Shown piece after piece: positions 1 through 7,508 of a stretch of 64,000 nucleotides of DNA. Location: assembly GCA_947452905.1 (NCBI GenBank), contig CANGEP010000004.1, positions 62,001-126,000 of the forward strand, given 5' to 3'. The notes under the pieces are model-generated. The model saw nothing but the letters and a program-made list of their open reading frames with translations, made no database searches and was not told where the DNA came from. The stretch comes from Bacteroidota bacterium (lineage in GTDB: Bacteria > Bacteroidota > Bacteroidia > Chitinophagales > Chitinophagaceae). Each line of letters opens with the position of its first letter. The first letter of the stretch is position 1. The position numbers were made by a program, and so were the translations under genes.

Positions 1-2515
1 CATCTGCATCCACTGCTCCTTCTCCAAGTGTTGGCACTAATAAATAAGACATACCAGTTTGACGAACATATTTATCTAAGCCTAGTTCTTTTAACTCTTG
101 AGTTGAGGTAAAACAAACAGGACGTTTAAACTGAGAAGTAGCAATAATCGCATAAATAGCTAATTCATTTTTAACCATGTATTGACGTCCAGGATTGAAA
201 TCAATTAATAATTGATCAACAATATTATCACCAGGCTTTGAAATTCCAGAAGCAATGGCATTTGCCTTGTTTACTGGAACAGAAAACTTGTGTGTAGGGA
301 AAATATTAACTGGACCTTCGTTCGTTGATGCTTGATATTTACCTGTTTTATCTCCAACCACATAACGCAAAATAGAATCTAAATTAAAATATCTTTTTTC
401 TCCGAATTCTGGTAAGGCATTATAATAAGCGGCGTTTAATTTATTGCCTGCCACTTGGTCTTCGTCAAAAATAACATCAAATTTATCACTCTTATTAACC
501 TTATAACGAAGCTCTTTCATATACCAATCAGAACCTAATAAACTATTAACCACTACACGCACATCAGGACGAATGCCTTCTACTTCCTGAGCATACCATA
601 AAGGATAGGTGTCATTATCTCCAAAAGAAAATAAGATTGCATTGGGAGGACAAGATTCTAAATAATTACGTGCTAAATCTCTTGGCAAAGTTTTTTGACT
701 TCTATCATGATCATCCCATTCCTGCTGTGCCATTAAAGTAGGCACGGCTAAAATGCATACTAAGGTGGCTAAAGTAGCTGCCACTTTTTGATTCACCACT
801 CTAGATAACCATACGGCAATTTGCAATACGCCTAAACCTATCCAGATAGCAAATGCATAAAACGAACCTACATATGCATAATCACGTTCACGAGGCTGTA
901 AGGTTACTTGATTTAAATAAATTACAATCGCAATACCTGTAAAGAAGAATAATAAGCCCGTTACTACAAAATCTTTTTTTGCAGTTTGGTACTGGAATAT
1001 AAAACCAATAATTCCTAAAATAAAAGGCAACATAAATAAATTATTATGTGCTTTATTTTGATTTTTAATGGTATCCGGTAGTTTATTTTGATCTCCAAAA
1101 AATAAATTATCTACTACTGAGATACCTGTCCCAAAATTACCATCTCTTACATTTCCAAATCCTTGTAAATCGTTTTGTTTGCCCGCAAAGTTCCAAAGAA
1201 AATAACGGAGGTACATAAAACCAAACTGATAATTAGTAAAGTATTTGATATTGTCTCTTAAAGTAGGTGCTTCCCCGTCTACTACACCTGCAAAAGCTTT
1301 ATAGCTATCCATTTGACCACGGTCATTGTCGGAATCCCACATTCTTGGAAATAAGTGCGCTGAAGGGGCAGAGGTCCAATCTCTTTTATAATTTTTTCCG
1401 GCTAATTCATAATTTTTAGGCCCTTTCACATATTGATCACTTCCCTCTACATTATCAACTTTATCAACATAATCTGGTCCAAATAAAATAGGCCAGTCAC
1501 CATATTGCTCTCTACCTAAATAACCCACCAATGTTACAGGATTATCTACATTGTACATGTCCACGGAAGGATCTGCATTGGAACGAACCATTGTTGTTAA
1601 ATAACTAGTGTATCCTAGTAAAAAGAAAACAGTTGACCAAATGCCTAATTTTAAGAAGTAAAACCCTTTTTTATTGGCATAACGAATGCCAAAATGTAAA
1701 ATAACTGCAACGAGTACAAAGAAAGCAATAAAACCAGAAAAGAAAGGCAAGCCCATAGAGTTAACAAAAGCAACATCAAAAGCACCTGCCCATTTAATAG
1801 TATACTGAATTAAAAATACTTGAATAAAACCAGTAATTACCACGCCAATAAAGAAAGCCACTATACCACCTTTCCAACTAGGCTTGTAGTTTCTGAAATA
1901 ATAAACCATTACAATAGCTGGGATAGTTAATAAGTTTAATAAGTGAACACCTATAGAAATTCCCATCATGTAAAAAATGAAAATAATCCATTTATCAGCA
2001 CCCGGTTGACCCGCTTTATGTTCCCATTTTAAAATGGCCCAAAAAACTAGCGCAGTAAAAAATGAACTCAAGGCATATACTTCTCCTTCAACTGCACTGT
2101 ACCAAAAAGAATCACTAAAAGTATAGGCAAGCGCTCCTACTATACCAGCACCCATGATTAAAATAATTTGACCATTACTTAAAGCTTCTTCGCCTTTTTG
2201 CACCATTCGCTTAGCAAAGTGCGTAATAGTCCAAAACAAAAACATGATGGTAAACCCACTCGCTAAAGCGCTCATGGTATTAACCGCCTTAGCTGCAGTT
2301 AATGGATTGTCTCCAAAAAGAATTACAAAAATACGACCTAATAATACAAACATGGGGGCTCCTGGCGGATGCGGAATTTGTAATTTATAAGCACTACTTA
2401 TAAACTCGCCACAATCCCAAAAACTACCTGTAGCTTCTGTAGTCATTACATATACAGTACAAGCAATTAGGGTTACCAACCATCCCGTCCAATTATTTAC
2501 TTTTTTAAAGTCCAT
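1..2515 (-). CDS. DUF2723 family multi-pass membrane protein (TMEM260-like), C-terminus cut off by window edge
   Basis: Read directly on the minus strand from an ATG at 2515: 838 codons are open up to the left edge, so the 3' end is missing. The N-terminus starts MDFKKVNNWTGWLVTLIACT and continues with the family hallmark FWDCGEFISSAYKLQIPHPP followed by GAPMF. About ten hydrophobic segments follow in the first 600 residues, then a soluble part containing DNDTYPLWYAQEVEGIRPDV. This matches PF11028 (DUF2723), related to the protein O-mannosyltransferase TMEM260; such proteins are very common in Bacteroidota and are presumed inner-membrane glycosyltransferases. The acidic DCGEF segment near residue 34 is the conserved candidate active-site region. 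Acceptor and sugar donor are unknown. A TAAGTTTG element lies 22 nt upstream of the start, divergent from mtaB. Confidence 0.85.
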   Translation of the reverse strand, partial: MDFKKVNNWTGWLVTLIACTVYVMTTEATGSFWDCGEFISSAYKLQIPHPPGAPMFVLLGRIFVILFGDNPLTAAKAVNTMSALASGFTIMFLFWTITHFAKRMVQKGEEALSNGQIILIMGAGIVGALAYTFSDSFWYSAVEGEVYALSSFFTALVFWAILKWEHKAGQPGADKWIIFIFYMMGISIGVHLLNLLTIPAIVMVYYFRNYKPSWKGGIVAFFIGVVITGFIQVFLIQYTIKWAGAFDVAFVNSMGLPFFSGFIAFFVLVAVILHFGIRYANKKGFYFLKLGIWSTVFFLLGYTSYLTTMVRSNADPSVDMYNVDNPVTLVGYLGREQYGDWPILFGPDYVDKVDNVEGSDQYVKGPKNYELAGKNYKRDWTSAPSAHLFPRMWDSDNDRGQMDSYKAFAGVVDGEAPTLRDNIKYFTNYQFGFMYLRYFLWNFAGKQNDLQGFGNVRDGNFGTGISVVDNLFFGDQNKLPDTIKNQNKAHNNLFMLPFILGIIGFIFQYQTAKKDFVVTGLLFFFTGIAIVIYLNQVTLQPRERDYAYVGSFYAFAIWIGLGVLQIAVWLSRVVNQKVAATLATLVCILAVPTLMAQQEWDDHDRSQKTLPRDLARNYLESCPPNAILFSFGDNDTYPLWYAQEVEGIRPDVRVVVNSLLGSDWYMKELRYKVNKSDKFDVIFDEDQVAGNKLNAAYYNALPEFGEKRYFNLDSILRYVVGDKTGKYQASTNEGPVNIFPTHKFSVPVNKANAIASGISKPGDNIVDQLLIDFNPGRQYMVKNELAIYAIIATSQFKRPVCFTSTQELKELGLDKYVRQTGMSYLLVPTLGEGAVDAD

Positions 2516-2536
2516 TTTTACACTTTTTAGTACTTG

Positions 2537-2544
2537 CAAACTTA
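2537..2544 (-). promoter_or_regulatory. Promoter -7 element of the DUF2723 gene (TAAGTTTG)
   Basis: The minus strand reads TAAGTTTG, a full match to the Bacteroidota primary sigma factor -7 consensus TAnnTTTG, 21 nt before the ATG at 2515. No convincing -33 TTTG is seen at the usual 19-21 nt spacing, so the assignment rests on the -7 element and position only. Confidence 0.5.
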
Positions 2545-2621
2545 ACCATAATGGGGCAAAATTGGAAATATATAGGCGGATTAAGAATATTTTAAGATTT
2601 CCGGGTTCCCCTTAGGTTTTT

Positions 2622-2629
2622 TATCTTTG
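2622..2629 (+). promoter_or_regulatory. Promoter -7 element of mtaB (TATCTTTG), directly before the start codon
   Basis: TATCTTTG matches TAnnTTTG completely. A TTTC at 2598-2601, 20 nt upstream, could stand in for the -33 TTTG. Only six bases separate the final G from the ATG at 2636, so transcription should begin within a few bases of the start codon and the mRNA would be leaderless or nearly so. Confidence 0.6.
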
Positions 2630-2635
2630 CACCCC

Positions 2636-3928
2636 ATGAGTAATAAACGTTCTGTAGCTTTTCACACCCTTGGCTGTAAACTTAATTTTTCAGAGACATC
2701 CACCCTTTCTAGACAACTAGAAATGGAAGGGTTTGAAAAAAAGGCATTTACAGATGTGGCAGACGTATATGTTATTAATACCTGCTCCGTTACCGAGAAT
2801 GCCGACAAAGAATGTAGACAACTGGTTAGACGTATTCAAAGACAGGCGCCTGAGAGCTTTGTAGTTATTACAGGTTGTTATGCGCAATTAAAACCTACCG
2901 AAATTTCACAAATTCCTGGGGTGGATTTAGTTTTAGGTGCTGCGGAAAAATTTAACTTGGTTCAACATTTAAGTAGTTTAACCAAAGGCGCTGAAGCAAC
3001 TATTTCAAGTTGTGATATTGATGCGGTTACAGGTTTTCATGCCTCCTACTCTGTAAACGATCGTACACGTACTTTTTTAAAAGTACAGGATGGTTGTGAT
3101 TATAGTTGTTCTTTTTGCACAATCCCTATGGCTAGAGGAAAAAGCAGAAGCGATAGTATTGATAATGTAGTGAAACAAGCACAAGAACTAGCATTAGCAG
3201 GAGTTAAAGAAATTGTTTTAACTGGCATTAATTTAGGCGATTTTGGCAAAGGGCAAGACGGAGGAAAGAATCAGGTGGAAAGTTTTTTTGAATTAATCAA
3301 AGCCTTAGAAACCAATACCGAAATTCCACGTTACCGCATATCTTCCATTGAACCTAATTTATTAACCAACGAAATTATTGATTGGGTGGCAGACAGTAAA
3401 AAATTCATGCCCCATTTTCATATTCCTTTACAATCTGGATCTGACGCTGTTTTAAAATTAATGCAACGCCGATATAATACCGATTTATATCAGAGCCGTA
3501 TTAATAGTATAAAAGAAAAAATGCCTCACGCCTGTATTGGAGTGGATGTAATCGTTGGATCGCCAGGAGAAACAGAAGCTTATTTTAAAGAGAGCTTTGA
3601 TTTTATTCATAGCCTCGATATTTCTTACTTACATGTTTTTACTTATTCCGAGAGAGCCGCTACTAAAGCATTAGACATAAAACCAGTTGTTCCAATTTCA
3701 ATTAGACAAAATCGTAATAAAATACTCCGAAATTTATCTTATCAAAAGCAACAATATTTTGCTGCACAACATTTAGGTGAAACTAGAAAAGTGCTGTTTG
3801 AATCCATCAAACAAAAAGAGGAAGACGAGATGGCTATGCTCGAAGGCTATACCGATAATTACATTAGAATAACAACTCCTTATAGAGAAGAATGGAGCAA
3901 TCAAATTATAGATTGGACTATCGTATAA
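2636..3928 (+). CDS. mtaB: tRNA (N6-threonylcarbamoyladenosine37-C2)-methylthiotransferase MtaB
   Basis: A 430-residue radical-SAM methylthiotransferase that would convert t6A37 to ms2t6A37 in ANN-decoding tRNAs. The N-terminal UPF0004 domain supplies three cluster cysteines (C14 in HTLGCK, C50 in NTCSV, C81 in TGCYA). The radical-SAM domain has C154-x3-C158-x2-C161 (CDYSCSFC), binding the second [4Fe-4S]. A short TRAM-like tail ends the protein. The TLGCKLN start of the family motif favours MtaB over MiaB or RimO. The start is set at the ATG at 2636; an upstream in-frame TTG at 2627 falls inside the promoter -7 element and is not credible. The gene converges on the NusG-like gene with a 3-base gap. 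Confidence 0.87.
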   Translation: MSNKRSVAFHTLGCKLNFSETSTLSRQLEMEGFEKKAFTDVADVYVINTCSVTENADKECRQLVRRIQRQAPESFVVITGCYAQLKPTEISQIPGVDLVLGAAEKFNLVQHLSSLTKGAEATISSCDIDAVTGFHASYSVNDRTRTFLKVQDGCDYSCSFCTIPMARGKSRSDSIDNVVKQAQELALAGVKEIVLTGINLGDFGKGQDGGKNQVESFFELIKALETNTEIPRYRISSIEPNLLTNEIIDWVADSKKFMPHFHIPLQSGSDAVLKLMQRRYNTDLYQSRINSIKEKMPHACIGVDVIVGSPGETEAYFKESFDFIHSLDISYLHVFTYSERAATKALDIKPVVPISIRQNRNKILRNLSYQKQQYFAAQHLGETRKVLFESIKQKEEDEMAMLEGYTDNYIRITTPYREEWSNQIIDWTIV

Positions 3929-3931
3929 AAT

Positions 3932-4450
3932 TTATCGAAGCGAAACTTCTTCTGTTTTAAATTCTACAATCATCATCATATTGATACTTTCAAGTCTTAC
4001 AAAAACAGATTTTTTACCCGATTTAACCACTTCACCTCTCTGTCCCATAAATAATCCTTGATTAATAGATACTTTAGATTGAGCAGGTATATTGGCCATA
4101 TCCACTACTTGAATAGAAGTGTTTGATAAACCTAGGTATTTTCTAATTTCTTCAATTTCATTGTCTCTTATAATGGCGGGCTTTCTTTCAAAATAAAGAA
4201 AATTAACTACCCCAATAGTAGATAAAATTTTAGAGTGATCGGCTTTGGACGCTTTAATGAAAACATAAGAACGAAATAATGGCTCTTCAATTATTTTTTT
4301 TCGATCGGACCATTGCCTCTCTCTTTTTTGCACTGGACACCAAGATTCAAAGCCTTTTTGCATAAGCAGTCCATCCACTTTTTTCTCCCATTTCGATTTT
4401 GTATAAATAACATGCCATCTTTTAATGGCATCCTCTTTTACTTCTTTCAT
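3932..4450 (-). CDS. NusG-family (UpxY/RfaH-like) transcription antiterminator
   Basis: A 172-residue protein with an N-terminal NGN domain (RWHVIYTKSKWEKKV, then the aromatic LFRSYVFIKAS strand near residues 58-68) and a C-terminal KOW-type segment (GLFMGQRGEVVKSGKKSVFV). This is the specialised NusG paralogue type that binds RNA polymerase and acts on selected operons; in Bacteroidota the UpxY group usually heads capsule or exopolysaccharide operons. Here no polysaccharide genes are nearby: it starts 5 bases after the protease stop and is probably its operon partner. The genome's housekeeping nusG would be expected elsewhere, beside rplK/rplA. Its target is unknown. Confidence 0.8.
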   Translation of the reverse strand: MKEVKEDAIKRWHVIYTKSKWEKKVDGLLMQKGFESWCPVQKRERQWSDRKKIIEEPLFRSYVFIKASKADHSKILSTIGVVNFLYFERKPAIIRDNEIEEIRKYLGLSNTSIQVVDMANIPAQSKVSINQGLFMGQRGEVVKSGKKSVFVRLESINMMMIVEFKTEEVSLR

Positions 4451-4455
4451 AAATC

Positions 4456-6651
4456 TTAATTCACCTTTTTTGCAATGAGATTACTGGGGAATATAATTTC
4501 ATTGATTAAATTACTTGTTTCGTTAATTTGCTTGTCTTTGGCCACTAGTTTTAACCAAGCTTGATATCTATCTTGTTTGGTTTTATCTGGGTTGTTATAA
4601 TACTTTTCGTGATCTGCTTTTAAGAAGGCCACTTGCATGGGCTCTTTTAATTTAAGCATAGACTCGTTTTGTTGCATTACTTGTTGCACTTGCTTCTTAT
4701 ATGCTTTGTATTTATTGATCTCCAAAAATACGGGGCGATCCATTTGGGTAGAAATCCATTGCAAGTTTTGTTTAAAACGAACCACAGCAGTATCATTGGC
4801 CATTTTTTGATTGGCTTTGGCTGAAACTTGATCAATAAAAGAACCATTTGACCAAGGTTGAAATTTAGCTCTTAAAGTTTCATCCCAATCCAAAGAAGCA
4901 GGGTTATCTCTTTCTCTGTATTTAAGTAATTCATACTCGTCAGGTAATACAATATCGGATGCCACTCCTTTTTTCTGAGTGGATGAACCAGTAACTCTAT
5001 AAAATTTTTGGAAGGTTAACTTTACTGCACCATACTCCGTTTGAATACCTAAAGAATCGAGCGGTTTACCAAAGGCAATATTTCTTTGCACAGTACCTTT
5101 CCCATAAGTGGAGGTACTTCCAATAATTATACCTCTTTTGTAATCTTGAATAGCGGCGGCAAAAATTTCACTTGCCGATGCACTAAACTCATTTACCATA
5201 ACTGCTAAAGGACCATCATAAATAGTTCCAGGTGTTTCGTCGGCCAAAGTTTGTGTACGCCCCTCCTTGTCTCTTACTTGAACGACCGGTCCTTTATCAA
5301 TAAATAAACCAACCATTTGAACCACTTCATATAAGGACCCACCACCATTATATCTGATATCAATTACAATACCCTTTACTTTTTCTGCTTTTAATTTTTC
5401 TACTTCCTTAGCCACATCTTTAGAACATCTTGCGCCATCAGCTCTGTCAAAATCGGCATAAAAATCGGGCAAAAATATGTATCCAATTTTTTCATTGCCT
5501 TTAGTAATCACAGCGCTTCTAGCATAACTTTCATCTAATATTATTTTTTCTCTTTTTAAGGCAACCACTTTAATACTTCCGTCTAGCTTTTTTACAGTCA
5601 ATCTAACTTCAGTACCCAAATCGCCACGTATTAATTTAACAGCGTCCGTAGTTTCATATCCTGCAATATCCACAGGCTCTTCGGCACCTTGTGCAATTTT
5701 AATAATTACATCATTAGCTACCAATTGCCCCGATTTCCAAGCAGCTCCACCTGGTTGAATACTCGCAATTTTAACGCCATTTTCATCGGCACCTAATTGA
5801 GCTCCAATACCATAAAAAACGCCACTCATTTGCTCAGAGAAGGATCTTTTTTCAACGGGTGCAAAATAATCGGTATGAGGATCCATTAAGCCCGTTATGC
5901 AATTTAAAAATGCTTCAAACCTTTTCTCTTTGGTAAATGTTTTATCTGATTGCTCAAATTTCTTATGATAAATTTTAGCAATGGCTGCTCTTGCCTCAGT
6001 TTCTAAGACCGAATCAGATTTGTATTCAAATTTTTCAGCAGGCTTAGCTTTAGTTGCAGTGTCTGGTTTTGCTTTTACTCTATTCTCTCTTTCTTCTTGT
6101 AAGCTAACAAATCTCTCTAGGGTTTTATATTTTATAATTTTAACCCATCTTTCATATCGCTCTTTTTCATTGGCAGGGAAAGACAAACTATCTGCATCTA
6201 ATATAACCGAATCATTTTCTGAAAAATTAAATGGCTTAGCAATTACCTGGTCAAAAAGTACTCGTATTTCTTTAGCCCTTCTTTCATACATAGCACTTGC
6301 AGTAGGTTCAAAACTTATAGTGGCTCCAAAGATTTCGTCATCAATTTTAGTTTGGAATGTTTTTAAAGAGTCTATATCGGTTTGTAGTAAAATATTTTTA
6401 TCCCCATCCAATACCTTTAAGTAAGCATCAAATACATCTTTTGAAAAAACATCATCTATTTTTCTAGGACTATAATGTTCGGAGACCAATAAATGTCCAA
6501 TGGTAGACAATAATTTACGATGTCTTAACTCGGTTGGTTCTCCTTCTGATTTTGAAATGCTTTTGAAAGCAAAAAATAATCCGCCCATCAATACTACAGT
6601 GGCCAAAAATTTCCACTTATTTTGTTTTACATATGTCATAATATCTCGCAT
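4456..6651 (-). CDS. prc: Carboxy-terminal processing protease (Prc/Tsp type, S41)
   Basis: A 731-residue periplasmic-facing protease anchored by an N-terminal hydrophobic segment (KFLATVVLMGGLFFAF). The order is: N-terminal Tsp domain, PDZ domain (GVFYGIGAQLGADENGVKIA through the GGAAWKSGQL loop), then the S41 domain with the catalytic serine in NEFSASASEIFAAA and the lysine in GSTSTYGKGTVQRNI, and a C-terminal DUF3340-like tail. It would degrade or trim envelope proteins from their C-termini. The reading frame is open to an ATG at 6723, but a TATTTTTG promoter element at 6668-6661 lies inside that extension, so ATG 6651 (MRDIM) or ATG 6639 is the likely start; 6651 is used here. It is followed by the NusG paralogue. 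Confidence 0.87.
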   Translation of the reverse strand: MRDIMTYVKQNKWKFLATVVLMGGLFFAFKSISKSEGEPTELRHRKLLSTIGHLLVSEHYSPRKIDDVFSKDVFDAYLKVLDGDKNILLQTDIDSLKTFQTKIDDEIFGATISFEPTASAMYERRAKEIRVLFDQVIAKPFNFSENDSVILDADSLSFPANEKERYERWVKIIKYKTLERFVSLQEERENRVKAKPDTATKAKPAEKFEYKSDSVLETEARAAIAKIYHKKFEQSDKTFTKEKRFEAFLNCITGLMDPHTDYFAPVEKRSFSEQMSGVFYGIGAQLGADENGVKIASIQPGGAAWKSGQLVANDVIIKIAQGAEEPVDIAGYETTDAVKLIRGDLGTEVRLTVKKLDGSIKVVALKREKIILDESYARSAVITKGNEKIGYIFLPDFYADFDRADGARCSKDVAKEVEKLKAEKVKGIVIDIRYNGGGSLYEVVQMVGLFIDKGPVVQVRDKEGRTQTLADETPGTIYDGPLAVMVNEFSASASEIFAAAIQDYKRGIIIGSTSTYGKGTVQRNIAFGKPLDSLGIQTEYGAVKLTFQKFYRVTGSSTQKKGVASDIVLPDEYELLKYRERDNPASLDWDETLRAKFQPWSNGSFIDQVSAKANQKMANDTAVVRFKQNLQWISTQMDRPVFLEINKYKAYKKQVQQVMQQNESMLKLKEPMQVAFLKADHEKYYNNPDKTKQDRYQAWLKLVAKDKQINETSNLINEIIFPSNLIAKKVN

Positions 6652-6660
6652 GAAGAATTC

Positions 6661-6668
6661 CAAAAATA
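6661..6668 (-). promoter_or_regulatory. Promoter -7 element of prc (TATTTTTG)
   Basis: The minus strand reads TATTTTTG, a full TAnnTTTG match, nine bases before the ATG at 6651. It decides the start of the protease gene, because the longer reading frame would place the promoter within the coding sequence. No good -33 match was found. Confidence 0.5.
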
Positions 6669-6772
6669 GCGTAAAATGCCTATTGGAGGATGTAAATGAG
6701 AATAAAGAGCCTGTTTTTATCATAATTTTATAAAAACATGCTCAACTTGTTTTATAGATTACACATTTAACG

Positions 6773-6780
6773 TATTTTTG
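6773..6780 (+). promoter_or_regulatory. Promoter -7 element of tRNA-His (TATTTTTG)
   Basis: TATTTTTG matches TAnnTTTG and ends 11 bases before the first base of tRNA-His, a fitting distance for initiation a few bases upstream of the mature 5' end. Confidence 0.6.
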
Positions 6781-6791
6781 CGACCCAAAAT

Positions 6792-6866
6792 GGAGGGTAT
6801 AGCTCAGTAGGTTAGAGCGACAGTTTGTGGCACTGTAGGTCGTGGGTTCGAGACCCATTACTCTCC
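6792..6866 (+). tRNA. tRNA-His (GTG anticodon)
   Basis: A complete cloverleaf can be folded by hand. It has the extra G at position -1 opposite C73, the hallmark of tRNA-His. The acceptor stem GAGGGTA pairs with TACTCTC (one G-T). The anticodon arm is ACAGT-TTGTGGC-ACTGT with anticodon GTG. The T arm is GTGGG-TTCGAGA-CCCAT. The CCA end is not encoded (CCG follows C73). A terminator follows directly. Confidence 0.97.
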
Positions 6867-6872
6867 CCGGAG

Positions 6873-6901
6873 AAACCCACCCTTAATTGGGTGGGTTTTT
6901 T
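6873..6901 (+). terminator. Intrinsic terminator after tRNA-His
   Basis: The 10-bp stem AAACCCACCC / GGGTGGGTTT with a 6-base loop is followed by a run of T, seven bases after the tRNA end. Confidence 0.9.
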
Positions 6902-6917
6902 CATTAAATCAATTATC

Positions 6918-7403
6918 ATGCGTCATTTGTTAATTCCGATTTTAACAGCAGGCTTTAGCCTTTTGTTAGTTTGGATTTTGGTTAAAATACTTATCGTTGA
7001 AAGCCAAAAAGCATGGAGAGAGGCTTGTAAGCATTTTACAATCGAAAATATACTCCCTGCTCAAAAATTAAACACCAGTTTAGCTAAGCTCTCCCCATTT
7101 ATTGACGAAAAATTAGACCAGTTTTTTAAAACCCAATTGCCCCAAAAAATGCCTATGATTTCGATGTTCATTGGCGAAAAAACAAGCACAGAGCTTAAAC
7201 AGGTGTTTAAACAAGAACTTGATACCCTTTTTCCCGATTTTATTTATCAATGGGGGAATTCAACTATTACAGGCTTAGTAAATGAAACTCCAAAGTGGGA
7301 AGCACTCATTTCAACTGAAATTCAAAAAAGAACAACCCCTTTATACATTTTAGCTTTTATACTTGGTATTACCTGGGGTTGCTTGCTTTTGTTACTCATT
7401 TAG
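6918..7403 (+). CDS. Small membrane protein with N- and C-terminal transmembrane segments (DUF445-like), function unknown
   Basis: A 161-residue protein starting MRHLLIPILTAGFSLLLVW. The first 28 residues and the last 20 (YILAFILGITWGCLLLLLI) are membrane segments that bracket a soluble, helical middle section containing LPQKMPMISMFIGEKTSTEL. This hairpin arrangement and the PMISMFIG motif resemble the DUF445 (YheB-type) family, but in a shortened form; the assignment is tentative. The open frame extends upstream through the tRNA, so the first ATG after the terminator (6918) was chosen. No operon partner is evident. Confidence 0.6.
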   Translation: MRHLLIPILTAGFSLLLVWILVKILIVESQKAWREACKHFTIENILPAQKLNTSLAKLSPFIDEKLDQFFKTQLPQKMPMISMFIGEKTSTELKQVFKQELDTLFPDFIYQWGNSTITGLVNETPKWEALISTEIQKRTTPLYILAFILGITWGCLLLLLI

Positions 7404-7508
7404 CCTCTTCAATTGCCGTTTATATAAACATTCGTCCATCCCTAAATTTAAACACAGATATTTGCGGTCTCCAATAAACAAAATAGCTCATTTAGCGTCT
7501 TATATAAT

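Noticed and set aside
5981..6424. 147-codon open frame on the plus strand inside prc
   Set aside because: It is the antisense shadow of a well-supported protease gene; no family features or promoter.
6825..6917. N-terminal extension of the small membrane protein through tRNA-His
   Set aside because: The extra codons are the tRNA and its terminator; the first ATG after them is used.
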